Shown here piece after piece: positions 17,648 to 26,813 of a stretch of 64,000 bases of DNA. The position numbers were made by a program, and so were the translations under genes. Every line of letters starts with the position of its first letter. The stretch's first letter is position 1. The notes beneath the pieces are model-generated. The model did no database searches. It had not been told where the DNA came from and saw only the letters and a program-made list of their open reading frames with translations. Source of the DNA: an uncultured Bdellovibrionales bacterium (GTDB taxonomy: Bacteria; Bdellovibrionota; FAC87; UBA2466); the NCBI GenBank assembly GCA_937903155.1, contig CALCZU010000081.1, forward strand, positions 30,011 to 94,010, read 5' to 3'.

Positions 17648-18751
17648 TTATTTCGAGAGGAGATAATTCGCGATGAAAGTATCTCCGTCCAGTTCGGGAG
17701 AAGGAGTTTGCGTATCCGTCGTAATTACGACGGTAAGGCTTTGATCCGGAATCAGATAGACAAACTGCCCGCCATGGCCCCACATTTTGTACACTCGGTG
17801 GCCTTGGATAGAGGTAATCCAAAATAAGTATCCGTAATTGTATTCAGGGTGATCGGTCTGAACGGCGGGAGTAAAACTTTGTTGAATCCATTCTGTTGGA
17901 ATGACGGCTTGTCCTTTCCATATTCCATTTTGCAAATACAGTTTACCCAATTTTAGAAGATTTCGAGGCGTCAGATAAAGATTATACCCGCCCGAAAAAA
18001 AACCTTGGGGGTCTCGTCCCCAATGCTGAAAATCAATCCCGACCGGATGAAATAAATATTTTACGGCAAAATCACACGTCGAAAGATGGGACGCTTTCGT
18101 AAGAACAGCGGAAAGCAAGTGAGTATTGCCGGTGCTGTAGTTAAAATGTTTTCCCGCGATATGGATTTGGGCAAGATTTAAAATTGCCTGTATCCAATTC
18201 GGTTGTGTTTCAATCTGATCTTCTGTTTCATCTTCAATCCAATGAGAACCCGATGTCATCGTTAGGAGTTGTCGGACCGTCGAGTTTCTTTTTAAAAGCG
18301 GAACAGAAAATTCGTCCGAAAGAATGTCGTGAATTTTGGTGTCGATGCTTCGAATATATCCCTCTCGAATGGCAATTCCGATGAGACCTCCTAAGAGGGA
18401 TTTTGAAGTCGAATGAATGTTGTGACTATGATTTATCTGGCTCCCATTAAAATAACGCTCATAAACTAAAGCATCGTTTTTAAGAACTAAGAAACTGAGA
18501 GTTCGGCTTGAGGTGGTAAGTGCTATAGCTCCTGCGTCGAGTCTCTGACTTTGCATCCCCTGACTTTCGGGAGTCGCCAGCTTCCAATCCTCTAGGTTGG
18601 AATCGGATGCAAAGTAGGTCTGATTATTTTCGTAAAATTCTGTGACCTCGGACGGCTTTGGCGAAAGCTTTTCACAAATGTTTTCTGACGCTGTGGCAGT
18701 GACGACACAGCTCATCAAAAAAATAGAGATGCGATTTTTTGAAGGGAACAT
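17648..18751 (-). CDS. Exported serine hydrolase of the class C beta-lactamase/DD-peptidase-like family
   Basis: A 367-aa product with a signal peptide (about residues 1-22). The catalytic SxxK is S114-T-S-K117 in NIHSTSKSLLGG; the YxN-like motif lies in HFNYSTGNTH, and a C-terminal WGHGGQFVYLIPD supplies the HGG that replaces KTG in this family (PF00144). Members are periplasmic esterases, DD-peptidases or beta-lactamases; esterase/peptidase is the more likely role for HGG forms. No ampR-like regulator adjoins it. Confidence 0.85.
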   Translation of the reverse strand: MFPSKNRISIFLMSCVVTATASENICEKLSPKPSEVTEFYENNQTYFASDSNLEDWKLATPESQGMQSQRLDAGAIALTTSSRTLSFLVLKNDALVYERYFNGSQINHSHNIHSTSKSLLGGLIGIAIREGYIRSIDTKIHDILSDEFSVPLLKRNSTVRQLLTMTSGSHWIEDETEDQIETQPNWIQAILNLAQIHIAGKHFNYSTGNTHLLSAVLTKASHLSTCDFAVKYLFHPVGIDFQHWGRDPQGFFSGGYNLYLTPRNLLKLGKLYLQNGIWKGQAVIPTEWIQQSFTPAVQTDHPEYNYGYLFWITSIQGHRVYKMWGHGGQFVYLIPDQSLTVVITTDTQTPSPELDGDTFIANYLLSK

Positions 18752-18858
18752 GAAGACGGTTATTCTATTCTTTTTTTACAAAAGAAAAAAGCCACTTGAA
18801 AACTTTCAATTTTTCAAAGATTTCGATACACTTACTTTTCAACCAAGGGGAAACCTCA

Positions 18859-19152
18859 ATGAAAAAGTTTTTACTTTTTGTCATGTTAGTGGCTTTAGCA
18901 GGATGTGCAACGCTCGAAGAACGATTAGCAAAGCGTGTCGGCTGCGATCCGACTAAAGTCGTCGTGAAAAATCGCACGAGCGTTCCGGCATATAGTCAGT
19001 ACAATTTTACTTGCGATGGCACGGCTTATGTTTGCAGGGATGCCCCATTTCACAGCAGTTGCGACGTTGAGGCCAGTGCTACTTCCGCAACGACCGCGAC
19101 TCCTGCTCCTGTCAAAGAAGAAAAGCCAGCCGGAAAAACGAAAAAGAAATAA
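18859..19152 (+). CDS. Small lipoprotein
   Basis: The frame opens at 18796, but the ATG at 18859 follows AAGGGG and starts a lipoprotein signal (MKKFLLFVMLVALAGC, Cys16), giving 97 aa. The mature part has two Cys pairs (VGCDPTK, YNFTCDGTAYVCRD) and an Ala/Thr/Pro then Lys-rich tail. It is divergent from the serine hydrolase gene (107 bp apart). The function is unknown. Confidence 0.7.
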   Translation: MKKFLLFVMLVALAGCATLEERLAKRVGCDPTKVVVKNRTSVPAYSQYNFTCDGTAYVCRDAPFHSSCDVEASATSATTATPAPVKEEKPAGKTKKK

Positions 19153-19165
19153 GCGTCGGACAGTG

Positions 19166-21355
19166 TTAGAAACTAGTCGTGTGTTCTAATACAGAAGGTC
19201 TTTGCCTCGAGCCACAACCTGCTCTGCAAACAGAAAGCCACTCAGTCCAACGTGGCGAATTATTATCGCGGTGATACGATATGTAGGCGTCACAGCATTC
19301 CTGACAGCTTTTATAGCCTCTATTGTCGCGCATACACATCAGTGGATCTCGAGGTTCAGCTTTTTCATTTGTCACTTCGGTAAATTTACATTTTCCACAT
19401 CCGGGCGGCAATCCCATTGTTTTACAAGCAAGATCACCTTGCAAGTTCAACTGGTCTAAAATTTCGTTGTTAGCGGGTAGGTTTTTCTTCATTTCCCCCG
19501 TACAGCCCAATGGGGCAGGATTTGCATTCTGAGGTTCAAAGACGCAATAACCCTTTCCCCTGATTTTAAGGACATTGATGGCATGTCCATGGGAGATTCC
19601 GTCGCACGCTACGATGAGCTTAAAACAACTTCCCTGGAGGCCTTGCTGAGCGCACGCATCTAGAAATTGATCTGCAGAATCCTCGCAGCTTTTGTAAGCC
19701 GTGTAGGGTGTGCTGGTGTCATTACATACATTTGAGACTATTGTGGACGCTTTACTCCAGCTGCAACCTGAGGCTTCGTATTTGTCTGCTTCTGCAATCA
19801 AGCTTTTGAGCCGATCGCATGGGACATGCCGAAGCATCATCGGAGTAAGCTCGAGTTTTCTCAAAGTATTCAGCTCAGTCGGAGACAATTCACAGCATTT
19901 TGCAACCGCTCGCTTCGCTTTACGTTCAGCCTCAGGAGAATTGCAAATTTCAGCATAGATGACCGACGGTTTTTTTCTTAAGGCCAACCAATCTGCTTTT
20001 TCATTGGGTTTAACCTCTCTTTTTAGACAAGTTTTATAAGCCCTTTCGATATTCATTTCGCTTTCTCGTAAGACTGCCTCTGGGCTGTAACAAATGTGGT
20101 GTTCGAGAGTTTGCGTGGGAATCGTAACCAAAGTCACCCAGTAGTTTAATTGATCTGAACTGGGCGGATGACCAAGGCATTTCATAAAACTCGTATAGAC
20201 GACTCGACCTCTCCCCGGATCTGCAGCTTCACCCGAGTTACAAATACTTACCCAAACTTGGGATAAGGGATAACCCTCTCCGGCTTGTAACCAAGCATCG
20301 AATTCTTCTGGCGTTCCTTCCCGCCCCAAGCAAGTTGAATAAGCTTTTTTAATAATCGCAAGTCTCTCAAAATCTTCAGAGCGAGGGATAACGGCCTCGG
20401 GCGACGCAACGGGAGTAGAAGCCGGCGCCGTCGTCAGCGGGTTCGTACAAGCGGGGCCTGGTTCTGTTTCCGGATCGGGTTCTTGTTCTTCGGCGGCAGG
20501 GGATGGGGACGGACTTTCGCTAGGCGTGGGAGTCGGTGTTTCACTCGGTGTTGGTTCCTCGTTTGGGACATCTGGACTCGGACTCGGGGAGGTTTCCCCT
20601 ACTCGCGTAGACGATTCCTCTTCCGCCACAGGACTTGGCTCAGGGGTTGGACTTGCATCCGGGGAACACTCGCCGGAGCAGTTCAAATAATTTTCGTTTA
20701 TTTCACAAACGGTATTTCCGCAAACCGGTCCGCCGTACCCACAGTCAGAAGGGCAAGTAGACTGAGTTTCGCCCATATCGCAAACGTTATCTCCGCATCC
20801 TGTCGAAGTGATAAAAGTGATTGCGTTACTAAATCCTTTTTTAGATGGGACCTGGCATTCGTACAATGTGTGTGCCTCTAAATTATTTAACTCAAATGAT
20901 CCTACCGATGGATCTTCCAGATATTGGTATAAGTCTGGATAATACGAATTATTAACCCGGCATTGTACAAACGTGGGGCTATAGTAGTCGGGGCTATTGT
21001 CAATGAGGGTGAGGGTAACCCTGCGACCTATCGTAGGAGAACCTATCATTAATATTGGTGCGGGGCTGGGTGACGAAGATGGCGAGGGGGATACTTCGAC
21101 CTCAGAAATCGGAGATGGTTCTGGCGAAGATGAAGGCGACGGTTCGAAATCAGAATTTTCTTCCCGGGTGTTTTCCTCCTGAATCGGACTCGCAACGGGT
21201 AATGAACTTCTTACGGTTTGCGAGTCAGCGTCTGACTTTAAAAAAGTGAAAGCTTTTGATGCCAATGCGTTCGCCTGTTCGGGCGTCGTACCACAGCCGT
21301 TTAAGACTGGAAAAAAGACAATGACAGAAAGAAAAATAAGAAAAGCTTTGCTCAC
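19166..21355 (-). CDS. Large modular lipoprotein: Pro/Ser linkers, Cys motifs, DUF4214-like repeats, transglutaminase-like end
   Basis: A 729-aa lipoprotein (lipobox PVLNGC, Cys21). In order: a Ser/Pro/Glu-rich linker (about 50-100), a fibronectin-like beta domain (100-186), two Cys motifs of the CGDxVCDxxETxxTCPxDC kind (186-230), a second SPSPSP/PTPTPS linker (230-320), repeated units such as AYSTCLGREGTPEEFDAWL and AYKTCLKREVKPNEKADWL that resemble DUF4214 (about 325-500), and a Cys-rich end. The end has CEDSADQFLDACAQQGLQ followed by HGHAINVLKI and YCVFEPQN, a spacing reminiscent of the transglutaminase-like Cys-His-Asp/Glu core. It is probably a surface protein; the enzymatic idea is tentative. 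Confidence 0.65.
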   Translation of the reverse strand: MSKAFLIFLSVIVFFPVLNGCGTTPEQANALASKAFTFLKSDADSQTVRSSLPVASPIQEENTREENSDFEPSPSSSPEPSPISEVEVSPSPSSSPSPAPILMIGSPTIGRRVTLTLIDNSPDYYSPTFVQCRVNNSYYPDLYQYLEDPSVGSFELNNLEAHTLYECQVPSKKGFSNAITFITSTGCGDNVCDMGETQSTCPSDCGYGGPVCGNTVCEINENYLNCSGECSPDASPTPEPSPVAEEESSTRVGETSPSPSPDVPNEEPTPSETPTPTPSESPSPSPAAEEQEPDPETEPGPACTNPLTTAPASTPVASPEAVIPRSEDFERLAIIKKAYSTCLGREGTPEEFDAWLQAGEGYPLSQVWVSICNSGEAADPGRGRVVYTSFMKCLGHPPSSDQLNYWVTLVTIPTQTLEHHICYSPEAVLRESEMNIERAYKTCLKREVKPNEKADWLALRKKPSVIYAEICNSPEAERKAKRAVAKCCELSPTELNTLRKLELTPMMLRHVPCDRLKSLIAEADKYEASGCSWSKASTIVSNVCNDTSTPYTAYKSCEDSADQFLDACAQQGLQGSCFKLIVACDGISHGHAINVLKIRGKGYCVFEPQNANPAPLGCTGEMKKNLPANNEILDQLNLQGDLACKTMGLPPGCGKCKFTEVTNEKAEPRDPLMCMRDNRGYKSCQECCDAYISYHRDNNSPRWTEWLSVCRAGCGSRQRPSVLEHTTSF

Positions 21356-21630
21356 GAGGTTCCCCCGGAAAGAATGACAAATGTCATTCGAACACTTTTT
21401 TGTTTTGGAAAAATGTCAGAAAAATGAAATTTTCTTCACTATTGCCGAACAGCCACAGTTTTTTAAAACCTTATGGTGTCCATTGAATGGAGTCGAACGG
21501 AAGTCCGAAAAATCCCAACTTTTTCTCTGGAAAACCTGCCTCTAAATCGCATCAAATCACATCATGTTTTGTTCGAGGATGTTCGTCGCCGACATTTAAT
21601 TCTTCGGTAAGCTTTAAATTGAGGTGATGA

Positions 21631-22452
21631 ATGAATACAGCTTTGGAAAGACCAACCTTTGAAAAATTCTACTCTCCCGATGTCGTCATTGATCGTCGGA
21701 CACTTGCGCAAGGAGAGGTTTTTATTGTGCGGGATGATTTATTAGAAGGTGGAAGCAAACAGCGGGCAGCGGTTCCTTTTTTAAAGATTTTAAACAAAAA
21801 GGGTTTCAAAGAATTTGTTTATGCGAGTCCCTTTGCGGGATTTGCGCAAGTGGCTCTGGCGGCGAGTTGTCGTCAGTTAGGCGTGAAATGCCGACTATAT
21901 TGCGAGCAAGATCCGCACGCCGCGCGACCAGGAACGCCTCATGCATTTACCCAGCTTGCAAAGAGTTTTGGGGCAAGCATTCAGATTGAAGAGTCTTTGG
22001 AAGATGCCGAGATCAAAGCAAGCCGTTATCGCTCCAATCACTCATCCTGCTTTAAAGTTTCTCTCGGATTCAATCATCCCGAATTTAAATGCCTGTTTGA
22101 TCACGAACTTGTGGTTCAATGGAATAAAATTAAGAACACTTTAAACTCTGAGCCAAAGTCGGTTTGGCTCACGGTCGGCAGTGCGACTTTAGGTCATATT
22201 TTTCGCAAGGTGATTCCTTCTCACATTCAATTACGCTGTATTGATGTAGGAGTGCTCGATGCCAATGACATGCGGATTCAAACTTTGCGAGCGAAGAAAA
22301 ACGTATTCATTATCCGCGCGCCCGAGTGCTTCGCAGATTTTGCGGCATATCGACCTCCGCTTCCTTCTAATATTCACTATGATGCCAAAGTCTGGAGGTT
22401 TTTTTCAAAGCATGCCGAGAAAGGGGACCTGTGGTGGAATATCGCCCGCTAA
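21631..22452 (+). CDS. Fold-type II PLP-dependent enzyme-like protein (ACC deaminase / cysteine desulfhydrase-like)
   Basis: A 273-aa product. The segment FIVRDDLLEGGSKQRA places Lys43 like the PLP-binding lysine of ACC-deaminase/D-cysteine-desulfhydrase enzymes (RDDLxGGNKxRK). Later parts fit the tryptophan-synthase-beta fold (KEFVYASPFAGFAQVALAASCRQLGVKCRLY, then WLTVGSATLGHIF as a possible phosphate-binding loop). At 273 aa it is shorter than the ~330 aa usual for these enzymes, so specificity is uncertain. It is cytoplasmic. A GAGGTGATGA ribosome site precedes the ATG. A hairpin terminator follows directly. Confidence 0.65.
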   Translation: MNTALERPTFEKFYSPDVVIDRRTLAQGEVFIVRDDLLEGGSKQRAAVPFLKILNKKGFKEFVYASPFAGFAQVALAASCRQLGVKCRLYCEQDPHAARPGTPHAFTQLAKSFGASIQIEESLEDAEIKASRYRSNHSSCFKVSLGFNHPEFKCLFDHELVVQWNKIKNTLNSEPKSVWLTVGSATLGHIFRKVIPSHIQLRCIDVGVLDANDMRIQTLRAKKNVFIIRAPECFADFAAYRPPLPSNIHYDAKVWRFFSKHAEKGDLWWNIAR

Positions 22453-22453
22453 C

Positions 22454-22477
22454 TCCAGTGAATGTCTATTCACTGGA
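22454..22477 (+). terminator. Rho-independent terminator of the PLP-enzyme gene
   Basis: TCCAGTGAAT and ATTCACTGGA form a 10-bp perfect stem with a GTCT loop, 2 bp after the stop codon, followed by TAGATAATTTTT. It lies between convergent genes and may also slow transcription from the opposite strand. Confidence 0.75.
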
Positions 22478-22659
22478 TAGATAATTTTTCGAATTGGCAA
22501 CGTCCTTTGCGAAGAGTGGGTCGAGTGCGTCCCTGCTGGCTGAGTTCTTTAGGCGCAAGTGGCTTATACGTAGTAAGTTCAAAATCCCCATTGTCAAAAA
22601 AGAGGTCTTGCATGTCGGTATGTTGCTGAAACACATAGGGACTTAATTTAAATAATCCA
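22470..22659 (-). other. Out-of-frame C-terminal tail of the amidase-like gene
   Basis: Minus-strand frame reading NGLFKLSPYVFQQHTDMQDL and onward for about 60 residues. It has no signal peptide or plausible start of its own and continues the upstream protein once one base is restored at 22660-22663. It overlaps the terminator hairpin of the convergent gene. Confidence 0.6.
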
Positions 22660-23746
22660 TTTTCGTGAATGTGACTTTGTCTGTAATCCACACCGCGGAA
22701 TGCTGAATTTTCGTCTGCGAATTTTGATAAACTAAAATATCACCGGGGCGACGGGGTTCATCTTTCGTCGCAATACGATATCCTTTTGGAATATCCTCTA
22801 GCAGAGCATCGCCTGTACTGAATTCAAAACTAAAATGGTTTCCCAATCCGACATTTCGCGAAGCATTGAAGCAGTTTGGACCATTGCAAGTTGAAAATTG
22901 ATGAATCGATTTTCGAATGAAAGGATGGAGAAGTTTCGCGGCAGAAATTTCGAACGGCTTGCCGTTATTCTTAGAATGAAGGAATCGCAAATAGCGAATT
23001 AAAGGCGCGGGATCCCTTTCCCCAGCGAAGTAATTCGCGGCTTTTAAAATGTCACCGTCATTTCGAATCGCTACAAAAGGAACCATGCTGAATTGATTGA
23101 CTAAAAAATGGAACAACAAGTCATCTTTTGTATCTTGATCTAATAAGCTCCAGCTGGCGGGTACGACCGGGAAAAATAGTTTCCCTTCGACGGTGAGGAT
23201 GTTTTTTTCAAAGTCGATTTTTTGGTCTGCAGTGAGCGTCGGTGAAGCGTGTTTCCAAATATCGCTCTTGTCAGTTCCAAAAAAGTAATACGGTAACCCG
23301 GCCTTAACGGAATGTTTTTGATAATAATACATTCGTTGAAGAAAATCCTGTGACATATTTCTTCGAATTGAATTAGGGACGTATAAAACCCCTTTTACGG
23401 GAGACATATCGCTTCTTAGCCATTGAGGAATTTTGCTGTACTCGTCGCTGGATATCGAAGTCTTGTAGTAAGATCGGAGTTCCTCTTTCTGTTTTGGGTC
23501 GAGCCCGGACTTGTTTAAGAAAGGGGTAAGGTGTTCGTGGTCTCGAAGAAACCAAGGTTCTGGTGTATCAAAGAACATTTCATTCCAGTGCTGTTTCAGA
23601 CCATCCGGAATCAAAATCTCTTCTTCCTCGTAAGTGATTTCTGGAAGAGTCGAGGGGGGCTGACCTGAACCTGCAGGCGGTGCCGCAAGAAGAGGAGTCG
23701 AGTAAATTGAAAATATCATCAAAATGACTCGGACTAAGTTTGCCAT
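22643..23746 (-). CDS. Exported NlpC/P60- or CHAP-like amidase candidate, frameshifted near its end
   Basis: The ATG at 23746 follows AAAGGTG and starts a signal peptide (MANLVRVILMIFSIYSTPLLA), giving 367 aa. The long N-terminal part is unknown. The end resembles a Cys-His papain-like amidase: CNGPNCFNASRN, then RPGDILVYQN and QHSAVWITDK. The frame stops after VTFTKMDYLN, but shifting by one base at the A4 run (plus-strand T4, 22660-22663) continues as TKNGLFKLSPYVFQQHTD down to 22470, the natural continuation of such domains. The gene is therefore interrupted by a one-base homopolymer deletion, real or from assembly. Confidence 0.6.
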   Translation of the reverse strand: MANLVRVILMIFSIYSTPLLAAPPAGSGQPPSTLPEITYEEEEILIPDGLKQHWNEMFFDTPEPWFLRDHEHLTPFLNKSGLDPKQKEELRSYYKTSISSDEYSKIPQWLRSDMSPVKGVLYVPNSIRRNMSQDFLQRMYYYQKHSVKAGLPYYFFGTDKSDIWKHASPTLTADQKIDFEKNILTVEGKLFFPVVPASWSLLDQDTKDDLLFHFLVNQFSMVPFVAIRNDGDILKAANYFAGERDPAPLIRYLRFLHSKNNGKPFEISAAKLLHPFIRKSIHQFSTCNGPNCFNASRNVGLGNHFSFEFSTGDALLEDIPKGYRIATKDEPRRPGDILVYQNSQTKIQHSAVWITDKVTFTKMDYLN

Positions 23747-23926
23747 CTTCACCTTTCGCTTTCAGAATCTTGCAAGAGAGAAACCAGATCTCAGAAATAC
23801 AATCGACTGAAATGATTCGTGATTATTGTGTTATTTTATTTCGAAGTGTCGAAGAGAATTACACTTTTGAGTGAGACTGACAGCCCCGTTGAGAACCGTC
23901 TGAATACAGGTATTTGGTGAGTAAAG

Positions 23927-23960
23927 CTCCCGTTACTTTCGGTTAGGAAAGTAACGGGAG
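23927..23960 (-). terminator. Terminator hairpin of ahcY
   Basis: CTCCCGTTACTTT and AAAGTAACGGGAG are a perfect 13-bp inverted repeat with an 8-nt loop, 6 bp beyond the ahcY stop. The T tract on the minus strand is short (CTTTACT), but stem strength and position support termination. Confidence 0.7.
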
Positions 23961-23966
23961 GATTGA

Positions 23967-25361
23967 TTAATAGCGGTAAGTGTCTGGCTTGTACGGACCT
24001 TGGATGGGAACGCCAATGTATTTCGCTTGATCTTCCCTTAAGACCGTCAATTCAGCGTTCAATTTTTTAAGCTGAAGCCGCGCGACTTTTTCGTCTAAGT
24101 GTTTTGGTAATGTGTAAACACCTGTAGGGTACTTCTTCGGATTCGTGAAGATTTCGATTTGCGCAATCGTTTGATTTGCAAACGAAGACGACATCACAAA
24201 ACTGGGATGCCCTGTTCCACAACCTAAGTTCACGAGTCTTCCTTTGGCGAGGAGAATGATCTTTTTGCCATTCGGGAAAATCACGTGATCGACTTGAGGT
24301 TTGATCTCTTCCCATTTGTATTTTTCCAAAGAGGCTACATCGATTTCATTGTCGAAATGCCCAATGTTACAAACGATCGCTTGATCTTTCATCTTGCTCA
24401 TGTGGTCATGAGTGATGACGTGGAAGTTTCCGGTCGTCGTCACAAAGATATCCGCTTTGTCGGTGGCGTAATCCATGGTCACGACTCGGTATCCTTCCAT
24501 TGCGGCTTGCAACGCACAGATAGGATCGACTTCTGTCACCCAGACTTGTGCGGACAAAGCTCTCAATGCTTGGGCGGAGCCTTTTCCAACATCTCCGTAA
24601 CCGCAAACGACTGCGACTTTTCCGGCAATCATGACGTCAGTAGCACGTTTGATTCCATCGACTAACGATTCACGGCAACCGTAGAGGTTGTCGAATTTCG
24701 ATTTCGTGACCGAGTCATTCACGTTAATTGCGGGGAATTTAAGTTCGCCTCTTGCGTGCATTTGAATCAGTCGGTGAACGCCTGTCGTGGTTTCTTCGGT
24801 AACGCCCTTAATTTGATTGAGGCGGGTGGAATACCAGTTGCGATCAATCGCTAGTTTGTTTTTAATCGCTGCAAAAAGAACGGTTTCTTCTTCGGAAGTC
24901 GGTTTTGAGATAACACTCAAGTCGCTTTCGGCTCTCGCGCCTAAATGAAGAAGCAATGTCGCATCTCCGCCGTCATCTAAAATCATGTTGGAGTAACCAC
25001 CATCCTGCCATTCGAAAATGCGGTGAGTGTAATCCCAGTATTCGCTCAAACTTTCGCCTTTGACGGCAAACACGGGAACACCGCTGGCGGCAATCGCTGC
25101 GGCAGCGTGATCTTGCGTTGAAAAAATATTACAGGAAGCCCAACGCACCTGAGCACCCAAAGCTTGCAAAGTTTGGATCAGCACTGCGGTTTGAATCGTC
25201 ATGTGAAGCGAGCCCGTAATGCGCGCGCCTTTTAAGGGTTTGGAGTTTGCAAACTCTTCGCGAATTGCCATCAGACCTGGCATTTCGGTTTCCGCAATTT
25301 TAATTTCCTTGCGGCCCCATTCGGCTAATTTAATATCTGCGATAACGTAATCGTTCGGCAT
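23967..25361 (-). CDS. ahcY: Adenosylhomocysteinase (SAH hydrolase)
   Basis: Converts S-adenosylhomocysteine to adenosine and homocysteine with bound NAD, clearing the inhibitory product of SAM-dependent methylation in the cytoplasm. Full length (464 aa): an ITGSLHMTIQTAVLIQTL substrate domain, DDGGDATLL, the Rossmann loop GYGDVGKGSAQ, and the conserved C-terminus ending in GPYKPDTYRY. AAGGAG lies before the ATG. A SAH riboswitch occupies its 5' leader, so expression should rise with SAH. It appears to be a single-gene unit with its own terminator. Confidence 0.98.
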   Translation of the reverse strand: MPNDYVIADIKLAEWGRKEIKIAETEMPGLMAIREEFANSKPLKGARITGSLHMTIQTAVLIQTLQALGAQVRWASCNIFSTQDHAAAAIAASGVPVFAVKGESLSEYWDYTHRIFEWQDGGYSNMILDDGGDATLLLHLGARAESDLSVISKPTSEEETVLFAAIKNKLAIDRNWYSTRLNQIKGVTEETTTGVHRLIQMHARGELKFPAINVNDSVTKSKFDNLYGCRESLVDGIKRATDVMIAGKVAVVCGYGDVGKGSAQALRALSAQVWVTEVDPICALQAAMEGYRVVTMDYATDKADIFVTTTGNFHVITHDHMSKMKDQAIVCNIGHFDNEIDVASLEKYKWEEIKPQVDHVIFPNGKKIILLAKGRLVNLGCGTGHPSFVMSSSFANQTIAQIEIFTNPKKYPTGVYTLPKHLDEKVARLQLKKLNAELTVLREDQAKYIGVPIQGPYKPDTYRY

Positions 25362-25380
25362 ATTGCTCTCCTTGAGATTG

Positions 25381-25446
25381 AGAGCGCCGTTTCATTAAGA
25401 AGAACCCAAGCCTAGGGCCACTGAGTGCCTCGCAACGCTCCTTGGA
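25381..25446 (-). promoter_or_regulatory. SAH riboswitch in the ahcY leader
   Basis: Read on the minus strand the leader gives CCAAGGAGCGTTGC, then CCTAGGCTTGG and, near the ATG, AAACGGCGCTC. This fits the SAH riboswitch: outer stem CCAAG/CTTGG (25441-25445 with 25406-25410), the conserved GGAGCG-TGC core, and GAGCGC-type pseudoknot pairing between GAGCG and CGCTC (25382-25386). It ends about 20 nt before the start codon, close enough to control the ribosome site. In known cases SAH binding turns expression on. Confidence 0.9.
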
Positions 25447-25586
25447 TTCGGGCACAGATTAAAGGAGAACGACCGATTTTTCCACTTTTTTTTATCTTGA
25501 ATGGCGTTTGAAGATGAGAATGCAGCGCTGTCCCTTTTTTATGAGAGTTGTTTGTACTATTTTGCCCTTTCACGCGGGGAGAACTA

Positions 25587-26801
25587 ATGAAATATTTCGG
25601 GTTGGGATTGTGGCTTTTAGTGAATTTGGCATGGGCGGAAACGAAAGAATGTCCCGCTCCCGACGCTCTTAATCATTATGTCACGCGCGCTGACGGCGGA
25701 TACGCGGGACCCGTTAAAATTTATTATCGTTTGCTCAAAGCATACAATCCAAAGCTTCCGACTCTTCTCATTATCAATGGTGGTCCCGGGGGAAACCATC
25801 AGATTATCAATCATTTTGAAGAGTATTCGAAATTTGCCAATATTGTGGGATTTGATCATCGAGGGCTGAGCTGCACTTCTTTTTTAGGGGTTCCTCATTT
25901 AGAGCATTATGCGGCTCACATGTATTCGATGGAAAAAGCGGCGCAGGATATCGAAGCGATTCGAAAGGATCTCATCGGGGACGAAAAATGGTTTGTCTAC
26001 GGACTTTCCTACGGGACGATGCTTGGGCAGCAATATGTGACCGATTTCTCAAAATCCGTTCGAGGAATTATTTTGGATTCTGCTTTTCACGATGGAAGCT
26101 TTGCGCTTCCGATTGCAAGAGATCAATACTTCCCGTTGTTTATTGAGTCGAATCCAGAGACAAACGCACTTTATCAACAAGTTATCGCACTTTATCCCGA
26201 CGCTAAAGAACACATTCCTTCAAAGATTTGGCAGGGAACTTATAATTACTATGGGAGAACGGTTAAGATTCCTAATTTTCTGAGACAAATCCTGTCGGCG
26301 AAGACAAAAGAAGAGGCCGCAAAAATCTATACTTTTGAAACGTTTCCCACGGTCGGGATGCAGCGTGAAATTTTGTGCGAAGAGATTTGGGATTTCCCCA
26401 CTTCACCAGGCGTTATCTTCCCGATGCTTTTTACAGACTGCGCGACAATCGCGAAATTCAGAAAACCCATGAACTTCACCGAAGCTCTGAAAAAACTAAA
26501 AGTTCCCATGATGATTTGGGGTGGGGCTTTCGATCCCGCAACCCCCATTCAAGCAATGCGCGAAATTCAGCGACTGACTCCCGATTCGTTTTTGTTCGAA
26601 AATAAATACGCGGGACACGGAATCGCGATGGAAAAACCGCAATGCGCCTTAGCATTGGCCGATGCGTTTTTGAAATCAGAAACGAAAGCTAAGTTCGAAG
26701 CCATTGCCAAAAGCGACGACTGCCAATCGCCTCCCGCATCCAAAACGGACCAAGCTCAAACGTTTGAAGATTTCGTAGGAGTAAAAAATAGCTTCCTCTA
26801 G
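25587..26801 (+). CDS. Exported S33-type alpha/beta hydrolase (proline iminopeptidase-like)
   Basis: The frame opens at 25548, but the ATG at 25587 follows GGGGAGA and starts a signal peptide (MKYFGLGLWLLVNLAWA), giving 404 aa. The oxyanion-hole motif NGGPGG, the nucleophile elbow GLSYG (Ser141) and a C-terminal GHGIAME His fit the S33 family of proline/aminoacyl peptidases and related hydrolases. It probably trims short peptides in the periplasm. It ends 12 bp before the histidine kinase gene and may be cotranscribed. Confidence 0.8.
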   Translation: MKYFGLGLWLLVNLAWAETKECPAPDALNHYVTRADGGYAGPVKIYYRLLKAYNPKLPTLLIINGGPGGNHQIINHFEEYSKFANIVGFDHRGLSCTSFLGVPHLEHYAAHMYSMEKAAQDIEAIRKDLIGDEKWFVYGLSYGTMLGQQYVTDFSKSVRGIILDSAFHDGSFALPIARDQYFPLFIESNPETNALYQQVIALYPDAKEHIPSKIWQGTYNYYGRTVKIPNFLRQILSAKTKEEAAKIYTFETFPTVGMQREILCEEIWDFPTSPGVIFPMLFTDCATIAKFRKPMNFTEALKKLKVPMMIWGGAFDPATPIQAMREIQRLTPDSFLFENKYAGHGIAMEKPQCALALADAFLKSETKAKFEAIAKSDDCQSPPASKTDQAQTFEDFVGVKNSFL

Positions 26802-26813
26802 TATTATTGAAGT

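Noticed and set aside
20483..20881. Plus-strand ORF of 132 aa rich in Arg/Trp/Phe
   Set aside because: It is antisense to the Ser/Pro/Glu linker and Cys motifs of the lipoprotein gene; its odd composition is a shadow of that bias.
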